Shown here piece after piece: positions 50,161 to 58,472 of a stretch of DNA of 64,000 nucleotides. A program made the translations under genes and the position numbers. The first letter of the stretch is position 1. Every line of letters begins with the position of its first letter. The notes under the pieces were generated by a model, which had not been told where the DNA came from, did no database searches, and worked only from the letters and a program-made list of their open reading frames with translations. This DNA comes from Solimonas flava DSM 18980 (GTDB lineage Bacteria > Pseudomonadota > Gammaproteobacteria > Nevskiales > Nevskiaceae), in NCBI RefSeq assembly GCF_000426685.1, contig NZ_KE384553.1, positions 42,656 through 106,655 on the forward strand, written 5' to 3'.

Positions 50161-51111
50161 TCAGCAGTGCGGCACCCGGGTCGAGGCCGCGTCGAAGATC
50201 TTCTCGGCGTTGGCGGCGAGGAAGTTGCGGAAGATCAGCGGCGTGCCGTCCTGCGCCCACAGCGGCGCGCCGTCGGCGTCGCGGGCCTGGCTGCGCTCGA
50301 TGATCTCGACGAACTGCTTCTCGGTCGGGGCGACGCCGAGCGTGCCGTCGGCTTCGAGCACCGGCGTATCCATCGTCGCCGCCATCGTCGCGGTCTGGCG
50401 CAGCGCCGTGCCGGGCGCACCCTGGATTGCCGGCAGCAGGCGCAAGCCGGCGCCGCGCATGGCCTCGGCCATCGCATCGATGCCGGGGAAGTTGGCGGCG
50501 CGCACATCGATCGTCACGTGATTGAAGTCGGGACCGAGCGCCAGCGCGCTCGCCGCCTCGCCGGAGACACCGGCTACGGCGTCGAGCGTCGCGCGCTTCA
50601 GCGGCGGACCGTTGCGCTGCATCAGGCGCTCGACGACGTGCGCGATCAGCGCGTCGGCGTCGGCCTCGACGAGATAGCCGTGGCCCTCGAAGCGTTCGAG
50701 CAGCGCCAGCAGCGGGCCGTGGTCGACGGCCTGCGCCTGGGTCTGGCAATCCGCGCGGATCAGCGCGGCGACGTCGTCGGGAAACGCTTCGAGATCGACT
50801 TCCGAGACGAAGATCTTGAACTGGCTGGCGTCGTCGCCGATCACCTGCAGATCGAAGGACTTCAGCTTCTTGGCCGGGAAGAAATAGCTGCGCTCGCGCT
50901 GCAGGCCGAAGGCGCGCGCGGCGCGTACGAACAGCGCGCGCACGGCGGGATCGGCGCTGCGGATCGCGCCGTGGTCGTTGCGGAACGTGCCGCCGTTGGC
51001 GGCGACCAGCTGCTGTAGCGCGACGAAGTCCGGCACGTTGCGCGCGAACTTGGCGGTCGCGGCGGCGACGAAGCGCGCGCGCAGCGCCGCCGGCGTCAGC
51101 CGCGCGCTCAT
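50161..51111 (-). CDS. DUF1338-family putative oxygenase
   Basis: A 316-residue protein of the DUF1338 family, whose characterised member HglS is a 2-oxoadipate dioxygenase/decarboxylase. Conserved blocks are NDHGAIRSAD, SQFKIFVSEVDLEAF, DFNHVTIDVR, LPAIQGAPGTALRQTAT and FVEIIERSQ. The His of HGAIR and of FNHVT and the Glu of VEIIER match the metal-ligand pattern of the family. It is shorter than HglS/YdcJ (about 450). It overlaps the ABC permease gene (ATGA), an unexpected partner. The substrate is unknown. Confidence 0.83.
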   Translation of the reverse strand: MSARLTPAALRARFVAAATAKFARNVPDFVALQQLVAANGGTFRNDHGAIRSADPAVRALFVRAARAFGLQRERSYFFPAKKLKSFDLQVIGDDASQFKIFVSEVDLEAFPDDVAALIRADCQTQAQAVDHGPLLALLERFEGHGYLVEADADALIAHVVERLMQRNGPPLKRATLDAVAGVSGEAASALALGPDFNHVTIDVRAANFPGIDAMAEAMRGAGLRLLPAIQGAPGTALRQTATMAATMDTPVLEADGTLGVAPTEKQFVEIIERSQARDADGAPLWAQDGTPLIFRNFLAANAEKIFDAASTRVPHC

Positions 51112-52286
51112 TGCGCCCTCAGCGCATCGACGACCGGCAGGCGCGCGGCGCGCACGGCCGGGAACAGGCCGCCGAGCAGACCGATGAACAGCGCCAGCCA
51201 GAGCCCGGAGACGACGATGCCGGGCGTCACCGTCAGCCGGAAGACAACCTGGCTGAAGTTGGCGCCGAGTGTGCTGACCGCGTTGCCGTTGAAGAACAAC
51301 CAGGCCAGCGCCGCGCCGAGCGCGCCGCCGAGCAGCGCCAGCAGCAGCGCCTCGGCGAACACCGAGATCACGACCGGCACCGCGCCGAAGCCGATCGCGC
51401 GCAGCGTGGCGATTTCGCGCGCGCGGCTGGAGACGGCCGAGTACATGGTATTGAGCGCGCCGAACATCGCGCCGATCGCCATGATGCCGCCGACGAAGTA
51501 GGCGATGAAGTTGAGCAGCTTGGTCAGCTGTTTCGACTGCTCGGCGTAGTACTCCGGCTCGCGCTTGACGTCGACGGTCAGCGTCGGATTCGTCGTCAGC
51601 GCGTCCTTGAAGGCATCGAACGAGGACGGTGCGTCGAGCAGGGCGGTGACCGACTGGTAGAGGCTGCGGCGGAACGCCGACTGCACGGTATCGACGTCGG
51701 CGATCAGCTCGGAGTCGTGCGCGTCGCCGCCGCTGCTGAAGATGCCGACCACGGTCCAGTCCGAGTCGCGGAAGCTGATGCGGCTGCCGAGCGTGACGCC
51801 GCGGAACTGCTGGGCGGCGCCGGCGCCGACGATCAGCTCGCGCACCGCCGGCTCGAACAGCCGGCCCTCGATCAGCTTCAGCTCCGGACGCAATGCCGCG
51901 AGCTGACCGCAACTGCCGCGCAGCGTGACGTTCGACAGATTGCCGTCGTCGATCGTCGGCAGGTTGACGATCGTGACGATCTCGCCGCAGCCGATCGGCC
52001 GGCCGGCGGCGTCCTTGCGCACGCCGGGCGCGTCGAGGATCGTCAGCAGGTTGTCGCGCGCGATCGAGCTGTTGACCTCCGCCTGCGAGCCGCCGCGCAG
52101 CACGATCGCGCGATCGGCGCGGCCGCTGTTGGCGACGGTCTGGTGAAAGCCGGTCGCCATCGCCAGCACCGAGACCAGCACGGCGACGACGCCGGCGATG
52201 CCGATGACGATCACCGACGAGGTGCCGAGCCGCTGCGGAATCGCGCGCAGGTTCATCAGCGTCACGGCCAGGGTCTGCTTGAGCAT
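51108..52286 (-). CDS. MacB/FtsX-type ABC transporter permease (2)
   Basis: A 392-residue permease with one N-terminal helix, a large periplasmic domain (about residues 50-260) and three C-terminal helices, the MacB/LolCE topology. The FtsX block is seen in GGIMAIGAMFGALNTMYSAVSSRAREIATLRAIGF. Such mechanotransmission systems move lipoproteins, drugs or peptides across the envelope. It has a strong ribosome-binding site (AAGGAGA) and is 10 nt from the sister permease. It overlaps the DUF1338 gene. Confidence 0.92.
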   Translation of the reverse strand: MLKQTLAVTLMNLRAIPQRLGTSSVIVIGIAGVVAVLVSVLAMATGFHQTVANSGRADRAIVLRGGSQAEVNSSIARDNLLTILDAPGVRKDAAGRPIGCGEIVTIVNLPTIDDGNLSNVTLRGSCGQLAALRPELKLIEGRLFEPAVRELIVGAGAAQQFRGVTLGSRISFRDSDWTVVGIFSSGGDAHDSELIADVDTVQSAFRRSLYQSVTALLDAPSSFDAFKDALTTNPTLTVDVKREPEYYAEQSKQLTKLLNFIAYFVGGIMAIGAMFGALNTMYSAVSSRAREIATLRAIGFGAVPVVISVFAEALLLALLGGALGAALAWLFFNGNAVSTLGANFSQVVFRLTVTPGIVVSGLWLALFIGLLGGLFPAVRAARLPVVDALRAQ

Positions 52287-52296
52287 GGCGTCTCCT

Positions 52297-53445
52297 TCAG
52301 CGTCCGGCGAGGGCGTCGACGATGACCAGGCGCTTGGCGCGCCAGGCCGGCAGGCCGCCGGTGGCCAGCGCCAGCAGCACGGCGATGCCGGCGCCGGAGA
52401 CCAGTACCGAGGTCGGCAGTTTCACTGCGCCGATGTAGTCCTTGAGCATCGGGAACAGCAGCGACGCCAGCAGCAGGCCGAGCGCCGCGGCGATCAGGCA
52501 CAGCAGCAGCGACTCGGCGAGCACGAGGACCGTCACCTTGGTGTCGCTGAAGCCCAGCGTCTTGAGCACGGCGAGTTCCGGGATGCGCTCGCGCACCGCC
52601 TGCATCATGGTGTTGCCGGTCAGGAACAGCAGCGTGAAGAACACCGCGCCGAGGATGGCCTGGACGATGAAATTGATGTCACCGAACTGCTTGAGGAAGG
52701 ACTGCGCGAACTCCTTCTCGCTCTGCGATTTGGTTTCGTCCGGCGAGTTCTCGAACAGCTTGTCGATCGCCGCTGCGATCTGCGCCGACTGGTTCGGGTC
52801 GCGGACCGAGACGATCCACCAGCCGATCGTGCCGGCACCGAAGGTGCGCGCCTCGTCGAAGTAGCTGTAGTTGAACAGCGCGCCGTTGTTCTGCGAGCGG
52901 TCGGTGGTGAAGTCGTAGGTGCCGACGATATCGAACGGCCAGTCGGAGTTGCCGTCGTCCTTCTTGACCCAGATCGTCGAATGCAGCGGGATGCGGTCGC
53001 CGACTTTCCAGCCGTACTTCTGCAGCAGGTCGAGGCCGACGATGAGGCCGGTGCGCGTGCGCTTCAGGGCCTCGACCTGATCCGGTGCGATCTTCAGCTC
53101 GGGCACGACCTTCAGGTAGTCGTCGATGTCGACCGGCGTCGCGAACACGAAGTTCTTCTGCTCCTGGTAGTAGGCGCCGAACCAGCTCGCGTAGGCGATG
53201 CCGGCGACGCCGGGCACCGCCTCGATCAGCGGCTTCTGCGCGATCGGCAGCGGCTCGGTCAGCGAGATGCGGCTGGTGACGATCAGGCGGTTGACGTTGG
53301 CGTTGTTGACGCCCTGCTGGAACGCGGCATTGACGCCCTGCAGCATGCCGAACAGCAGGAAGGCGACGACGATCGACAGCAGCGTGAAGATCGTGCGCGT
53401 CTTCTTGCGCCACAGCGTCGCCCAGAGCAGCGGGAAGTACTTCAT
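52297..53445 (-). CDS. MacB/FtsX-type ABC transporter permease (1)
   Basis: A 382-residue permease with the same topology as the next gene, FtsX block AILGAVFFTLLFLTGNTMMQAVRERIPELAVLKTLGFSD. The periplasmic domain (about 45-250) differs from that of its partner, so the two probably form a heterodimer around the ATPase. The start at 53445 gives MKYFPLLWATLWRKKTRT, the usual permease N-terminus. Confidence 0.92.
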   Translation of the reverse strand: MKYFPLLWATLWRKKTRTIFTLLSIVVAFLLFGMLQGVNAAFQQGVNNANVNRLIVTSRISLTEPLPIAQKPLIEAVPGVAGIAYASWFGAYYQEQKNFVFATPVDIDDYLKVVPELKIAPDQVEALKRTRTGLIVGLDLLQKYGWKVGDRIPLHSTIWVKKDDGNSDWPFDIVGTYDFTTDRSQNNGALFNYSYFDEARTFGAGTIGWWIVSVRDPNQSAQIAAAIDKLFENSPDETKSQSEKEFAQSFLKQFGDINFIVQAILGAVFFTLLFLTGNTMMQAVRERIPELAVLKTLGFSDTKVTVLVLAESLLLCLIAAALGLLLASLLFPMLKDYIGAVKLPTSVLVSGAGIAVLLALATGGLPAWRAKRLVIVDALAGR

Positions 53446-53596
53446 CGCCGGCTCCTCGGGGCGAGGCCATCGCTGGCAGGACTGCGGCACCGGATCGAGC
53501 GCCGGGCCGGCATGCGCCGAACCCGGCACGCCCGTGCGTCATGCCGCGCCGGCGCGAATGCCCCCCGGCCGGGCGCGCGCTGCGGACACGCGCCGT

Positions 53597-54286
53597 TCAT
53601 GACACCTGCTGCCCGTCGACCAGCGCGCCCTTGTCCATATGCAGCTGCCGTCGCGCGTACTCGGCGGCCTTCGGATCGTGCGTGACCATGATGATGGTCT
53701 TGCCGTGCTCGCGGTTGAGCACCTGCAGCAGGCCGAGGATTTCGTCGGCCGTCCTGCGGTCGAGGTCGCCGGTCGGCTCGTCGCAGACCAGCAGCGTCGG
53801 ATCGGCGACCAGCGCGCGGGCGATGGCGACGCGCTGTTGCTGGCCGCCCGACAGCTCGCTCGGCTTGTGCCGGGCGCGGTCGGCGAGGCCGACGATGGTC
53901 AGCGCGGTCAACGCGTTGGCGCGCCGCTGCGCCGCGGACAGATGCGTCAGCAGCAGCGGCAGTTCGACGTTGGCCTGCGCCGAGAGCATCGGCATCAGGT
54001 TGTAGAACTGGAAGACGAAGCCGACGTGCCGCGCACGCCAGCGCGCCAGCGCGGCGCCGGACAGACGGTCGATATGCTCGCCGGCGACGATCACCTCGCC
54101 TTCGGTGGGCCGGTCGAGGCCGCCGATCAGGTTCAGCAGTGTGGTCTTGCCGGACCCGGACGGTCCCATCAGGGCGACGAAGTCGCCTTCGGCGATGTCG
54201 AGATCGAGGCTGTGCAGGACCTCGACGACTTCCTTGCCGCGCGTGTAGCGCTTGGCGACCTTGCGCAGCGAAACGATGTTGCCCAT
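53597..54286 (-). CDS. ABC transporter ATPase (LolD/MacB type)
   Basis: A 229-residue ATPase with Walker A GPSGSGKTTLLN, Q-loop VFQFYNLMPMLSA, signature LSGGQQQRVAIARAL, Walker B LLVCDEPTGDLD and H-loop VTHD. The GEVIVAGEHI and NLMPMLSA segments are typical of the LolD/MacB group. It energises the two permeases downstream. The start at 54286 (MGNIVSLRKV) is preferred to an upstream in-frame start. Confidence 0.95.
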   Translation of the reverse strand: MGNIVSLRKVAKRYTRGKEVVEVLHSLDLDIAEGDFVALMGPSGSGKTTLLNLIGGLDRPTEGEVIVAGEHIDRLSGAALARWRARHVGFVFQFYNLMPMLSAQANVELPLLLTHLSAAQRRANALTALTIVGLADRARHKPSELSGGQQQRVAIARALVADPTLLVCDEPTGDLDRRTADEILGLLQVLNREHGKTIIMVTHDPKAAEYARRQLHMDKGALVDGQQVS

Positions 54287-54404
54287 GCCTGCCGTCCTTC
54301 GCGTAGACCGCGCCGGCGGCGCCGGCGTGGTAATCCCGTGTCGCGGCAATCTAGCCGGTTGTCGATCGCCGCGCAGCAGGTGATTCCCTCAGCGGCGCCG
54401 TGCG

Positions 54405-56204
54405 TCAGGGCGCCGGTGCGGGCGCATCGGGGCGCGCCGCCGTGGCGGCGCCGCTGCGCCGCAGATGATCGGTGCCGGCGACGCCGGCCGCGCCGTGCGC
54501 GACCACGTGCGCGACATCGAGCGTGGCCTCGTCGTCGTCGCCGTACGGCGCCAGCACGGTGCTGACGTTCCAGTGCTCGCCGCTGACCTGCTCGCGGGTG
54601 ATGTCGAGCAGCACGAAGCCGTGCGCGGCGGCGTTGTGGAAGCGCACGTTCGGGTTGGCGAGTTCGACCGCGGCGTTGTAAAGCGGCGCCAGCGCGACCG
54701 TCGCCGCGCCCTGGTCGGCGAGATTGCTGGAGCTCACGCTCATGCAGGTGAACTCGACGGCGACCGCGCCCTGGCCGGTCAGCGCGTTGTAGCCGGGCAC
54801 GCCGGTGATGGCGGGCGACAGCGGGTTGTACGGCGTGTACGCGTCCTCGACGACGTCGCAGGCCCAGGAGGTATGGATGTCGCCGGACAGCACGACGTTG
54901 TTGACGATGCCGTGGTCGCGCCAGTGGCCCATCAGCCGGTCGCGCTCGTAGGCATAGGCGCCCCAGTTGTCGCCGCCTTCGTTGCCGCCGCCCTGGCGCA
55001 GGCCGAGTTCCGCGGCGATGTCCGGCGGCAGGTACGGCAGCGGCGAGTAGCGCGGGTCCGGATTGTTGCGATGCGGCGCCATCATCGTCTGCTGGCCCAG
55101 CACGCGCCAGCGTACGCCGGCGTCCGCCGAGGCCTGCATGCCGTCGAGCAGCCAGTCGCGCTGCTCCAGGCCGAGCATGGTGCGCGACGGATCGTCACTG
55201 TCGGTGCCGCTGATCGAGGTGTCGGTGGCCGGCGCGTTGCGCTGCAGGCGCGTGTCGAGCATGAACAGGTCGACGAGATCGCCGAACGGCAGACGGCGCC
55301 AGATGCGCGAGGGATCGGCCGGGTCGGGCAGGCGGATCGGCAGCCACTCGTCGTAGGCGCGCATGGCCGCGGCCTTGCGCGTGTTCCAGTCGCCCTCGGT
55401 GTCGGGCTGGTGGTTGTCGGCACCACCGCTCCACGAGTCGTTCGCCGACTCGTGGTCGTCCCAGACCGCGATCAGCGGATGCTGGCGCGTCAGCGCCTGC
55501 AGATCGGCATCGCCGCGATACTGCGCGTGGCGGCGGCGGTAGTCGTCGAGCGTGAGGATCTCGTACGGCGGATCGGCCGGGCGGCCGATGCTGCCGGCGT
55601 TGCCGCTTTCGTAGAAATAGTCGCCGACGTGCACCACGGCATCGACGTCGCGGCGCGCCAGCACCTTGTAGGCGTTGAAATAGCCGGCCGGGTAATTGGA
55701 ACAGGACACGAGGCCGAGGCGGACGCGCTGCGGCTGGCCGTCCGGCGCGGTGCGCGTGCGCCCGACCGGCGAGCGCGCCGCGCCGCAGCGGAACTGGTAG
55801 TAGTAGCTGCTGCCGGGCGCCAGGCCGAGCACGTCGACCTTGAACGTGTAGTCGCGCGCCGGCGTCGCCGTGCGCGGTTGGCCGGGGTCCTGTCCGTCGT
55901 CGCTGCGGCGGACCACGTCCTGCAGCTGCGGATCGCGGGCCAGCACCCAGTCGACCGTCGCCGCCGCCGTCAGGCCGGAGACGCGGGTCCAGAGGATCAC
56001 GCGATCGTGCAGCGGATCGCCGGAGGCGACGCCGTGCTTGAAGCCGGCCTCGGCGGCCGGCGCCGGCGATTCTCCGCCGGAGGAACCGCTGCCGCAGGCG
56101 CCGAGCCAGGGCAGGGTGCCGGCCGCGGCCAGACCGCGCAGCACATCACGACGCTTGAGGCTTCCTGCGCGCGCGCCGCGCCGCAGCCGGATACGACGGC
56201 TCAT
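54405..56204 (-). CDS. phoD: PhoD-type alkaline phosphatase/phosphodiesterase, Tat lipoprotein
   Basis: A 599-residue PhoD-family enzyme that hydrolyses phosphate mono- and diesters outside the cytoplasm. Metal and catalytic motifs include HVGDYFYESGN, WDDHESANDSW, LDTRLQRN and LSGDIHTSWACDV. The leader has a twin-arginine motif (KRRDVLRGLAAAG) and a lipobox (LGACGS), so it is exported folded and lipidated. It lies inside an ABC-export gene cluster on the same strand but has 120-nt and 86-nt gaps, so it may be transcribed separately. Phosphate-regulated expression is usual; no Pho box was seen. Confidence 0.92.
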   Translation of the reverse strand: MSRRIRLRRGARAGSLKRRDVLRGLAAAGTLPWLGACGSGSSGGESPAPAAEAGFKHGVASGDPLHDRVILWTRVSGLTAAATVDWVLARDPQLQDVVRRSDDGQDPGQPRTATPARDYTFKVDVLGLAPGSSYYYQFRCGAARSPVGRTRTAPDGQPQRVRLGLVSCSNYPAGYFNAYKVLARRDVDAVVHVGDYFYESGNAGSIGRPADPPYEILTLDDYRRRHAQYRGDADLQALTRQHPLIAVWDDHESANDSWSGGADNHQPDTEGDWNTRKAAAMRAYDEWLPIRLPDPADPSRIWRRLPFGDLVDLFMLDTRLQRNAPATDTSISGTDSDDPSRTMLGLEQRDWLLDGMQASADAGVRWRVLGQQTMMAPHRNNPDPRYSPLPYLPPDIAAELGLRQGGGNEGGDNWGAYAYERDRLMGHWRDHGIVNNVVLSGDIHTSWACDVVEDAYTPYNPLSPAITGVPGYNALTGQGAVAVEFTCMSVSSSNLADQGAATVALAPLYNAAVELANPNVRFHNAAAHGFVLLDITREQVSGEHWNVSTVLAPYGDDDEATLDVAHVVAHGAAGVAGTDHLRRSGAATAARPDAPAPAP

Positions 56205-56290
56205 GAACGAGATCCTTCTCGGTTCGAAAGCCGGCGATGCTAGCGGCGGCAGATGTCGCGCCGATGGCGCGGCGCCGCGACCCGCGAAGC

Positions 56291-57490
56291 TCAGGGCGGC
56301 GCGATGCGCACCCGCACGCCGTCCTGCAGCTTGGCGAAGTCGCCGACCGCGACGCGCTCGCCGGCGCTGAGGCCGGACAGCACCGTGAGCTGTTCGCCGG
56401 CCAGCGCGGCGCCGAGCTTCACGGCGCGGCGTTCGACGTGATCGTCGCGCAGCACGTAGACGACGCCGGTGCCGGATTCGCTGCCGGCCTGCACGGCCGC
56501 CGCCGGCAGCGACAGACCGCCGCGCGGCGCGCCGGGGTCCGTCGGCGGCGCTTCGGAGAGGAACGACACGCGCGCGCCCATCTCCGGCAGGATGCGCGGG
56601 TCCTTGTCCTTGAAGCCGACCCGCACCTTGACCGTGGCCTTGCTGCGGTCGGCGGTCGGGATCACGGCGATGACTTCGGCCGGAATGCTCCAGTCCGGAT
56701 AGGCGTTGAGGCGCACGACGGCCGGCTTGCCGCTCTGCACGCGATTGATGAAGTTTTCGTTGACGTCGACCTCGACTTCCAGCGAGTCCATGTCGACCAG
56801 CGTGCCGATGCCGGTGCGCGTGAAGCCGCCGCCGGCCGAGATCGGCGAAACGATCTCGCCGGGCTGCGCCGCCTTGGTGGTGACGACGCCGGCGAACGGC
56901 GCGCGGATGACGGTATCGGCGACGTCGCGTTCGGCGACGGCGAGACTGGCCTCGGCCACGCGCAGCGCGTACTGCTGCGCGTCATAGCTGGCCTTGCTGG
57001 TCTCCAGCGCCTCGGTGCTGATGAAGCCCTCGGCGGCCTGCCGGCGGTTGCGCTCGTAGATCGGCCGGATGTTGGCGGCCGCGGCGCGCGCCGCGGCGAG
57101 ACTGGCGCGCGCCTGCAGCAGCCGCGCCTGGGCGTTGGAATCGTCGAGGCGCGCCATGATCTCGCCTTCGGCGACACGCTGGCCTTCCTCGATGTACAGC
57201 TCCTGCAGCTTGCCGGTGATCTTCGCCGACACCGTCGCCTGACGGCGCGCCACCACATAGCCGGAGGCGTCGAGCATCGAGGCCGCGCCGCCGCCGCTGC
57301 CGCCCGGCAGCGGCGTGGCGCTCACCGCCTGCACCGGCACGCCGCGCTCGCGCAGGAAATAGGCGGCGCCGGCGCCGAGCACGGCGACGAGCAGCAGCGC
57401 GGCCACGATCCACGGCCAGCGCGATGGCGCGTCGCGCTCCGGGCCGCGGTCGATCTTCAGCTGGCCGAGCAGGGTCTGGGTGTCGTTCAT
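56291..57490 (-). CDS. Periplasmic adaptor (membrane-fusion) protein
   Basis: A 399-residue HlyD/MacA-type adaptor. One N-terminal transmembrane helix (about 27-46) is followed by a lipoyl/barrel-sandwich domain (SGYVVARRQATVSAKITGKL and IRAPFAGVVTTKAAQPGEIV). A coiled-coil hairpin (about 125-190) and a beta-barrel domain complete it. It would link the inner-membrane ABC permeases to an outer-membrane channel. It is the first gene of the cluster, upstream of PhoD and the ABC genes. The start at 57490 (MNDTQTLLGQLKIDRG) fits the family. Confidence 0.92.
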   Translation of the reverse strand: MNDTQTLLGQLKIDRGPERDAPSRWPWIVAALLLVAVLGAGAAYFLRERGVPVQAVSATPLPGGSGGGAASMLDASGYVVARRQATVSAKITGKLQELYIEEGQRVAEGEIMARLDDSNAQARLLQARASLAAARAAAANIRPIYERNRRQAAEGFISTEALETSKASYDAQQYALRVAEASLAVAERDVADTVIRAPFAGVVTTKAAQPGEIVSPISAGGGFTRTGIGTLVDMDSLEVEVDVNENFINRVQSGKPAVVRLNAYPDWSIPAEVIAVIPTADRSKATVKVRVGFKDKDPRILPEMGARVSFLSEAPPTDPGAPRGGLSLPAAAVQAGSESGTGVVYVLRDDHVERRAVKLGAALAGEQLTVLSGLSAGERVAVGDFAKLQDGVRVRIAPP

Positions 57491-57600
57491 CGGCGACGGT
57501 TCTTCTTGCTCAGGAGGGCCGCACTCTAGCAGGGCACGGCGCGTCCGGTACGGGCCGTGCTTATCATATGGACACAAGCACAATTCAAAGCAGGTTTCGC

Positions 57601-58302
57601 ATGAGCGCACGCAGCTCCACCCCCCGTCGCAAGGCCCGCATCGGCCGGCCGGTCTGCTTCATCGTCGGCGCCGGGCGCGGCATCGGCGCGGCGCTGGCCG
57701 AGGCGTTCGCCGGCGAGGGTTTCGACATCGTGCTGCTGTCGCGCGGGCCGGCCAAGCTGCGCGGCTTTTGCGAGGAGCTGCGCCGCAAGTCCGGCCACTA
57801 CGTCGCCGCCTACGCCGCCGACGCCGGCGACGAGATCTCGCTGAAGCAGGGCCTCGACATCGCCCGCGCCGACTTCGGCGATCCGCAGGTGCTGATCTAC
57901 AACGCCGCCGCCTCGCATCCCGAAGTGCCGACGCAGATCGCGCCCGAGCGCCTGGTCGAGGAATTCCGCGTCAACGTCGGCGGCGCGCTGATGGCGGCCC
58001 GCGAAGTCGCGCCGGCGATGATCAAGGCCAAGAAGGGCACGATCCTGTTCACCGGCGGCGGCTTCGCGTACGAGCCGTCGATGAAGTACGCCTCGCTGTC
58101 GCTCGGCAAGGCGGCGCTGCGCTCGCTGACCTACACGCTGGCGCAGGAACTCGGCGCGCACGGCGTGCACGTGGCGACGGTCACGGTGCACGGCATCACG
58201 CAGACCGGCACCAGCCTCGATCCGGCGCGCATCGCGCAGACCTATCTCTGGCTGCATCGCCAGCCGAAGGGCCATTTCGACATCGAGAAGATCCACAAGT
58301 AG
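57601..58302 (+). CDS. Short-chain dehydrogenase/reductase
   Basis: A 233-residue SDR. The cofactor motif is VGAGRGIG (about residues 22-29) and the NAG-equivalent is YNAAA. The usual catalytic Tyr/Lys pair appears as YASLSLGKAAL, with the Tyr and Lys spaced by six instead of three, so activity is uncertain. A start at 57568 is possible, but AGCAGG before 57601 favours the shorter form. It is divergent from the adaptor gene. Substrate unknown. Confidence 0.85.
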   Translation: MSARSSTPRRKARIGRPVCFIVGAGRGIGAALAEAFAGEGFDIVLLSRGPAKLRGFCEELRRKSGHYVAAYAADAGDEISLKQGLDIARADFGDPQVLIYNAAASHPEVPTQIAPERLVEEFRVNVGGALMAAREVAPAMIKAKKGTILFTGGGFAYEPSMKYASLSLGKAALRSLTYTLAQELGAHGVHVATVTVHGITQTGTSLDPARIAQTYLWLHRQPKGHFDIEKIHK

Positions 58303-58335
58303 GCGCCCGCTGCCGGCACCGCACGTGTTGAAGCC

Positions 58336-58400
58336 GTCATGGCGAGGCGCGTAGCGGCGAAGCCATCCGGCGGCCTGCGCGATCGCGCGGCCGGCCTGGT
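58336..58400. repeat. Dispersed palindromic intergenic repeat, copy 3 (partial)
   Basis: CCGTCATGGCGAGGCGCGTAG is followed by GCGACGAAGCCATCC-like sequence (GCGGCGAAGCCATCCGGCG), matching the left half of copies 1 and 2. The right half is degenerate. It lies between two genes on the plus strand. Confidence 0.55.
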
Positions 58401-58472
58401 CGCTCTGGCGCTGCCCGCCGAGATGGACCTGTCAGCTTGTCCTCGAAGCCTTCTTCGCATCACCGGATACGG

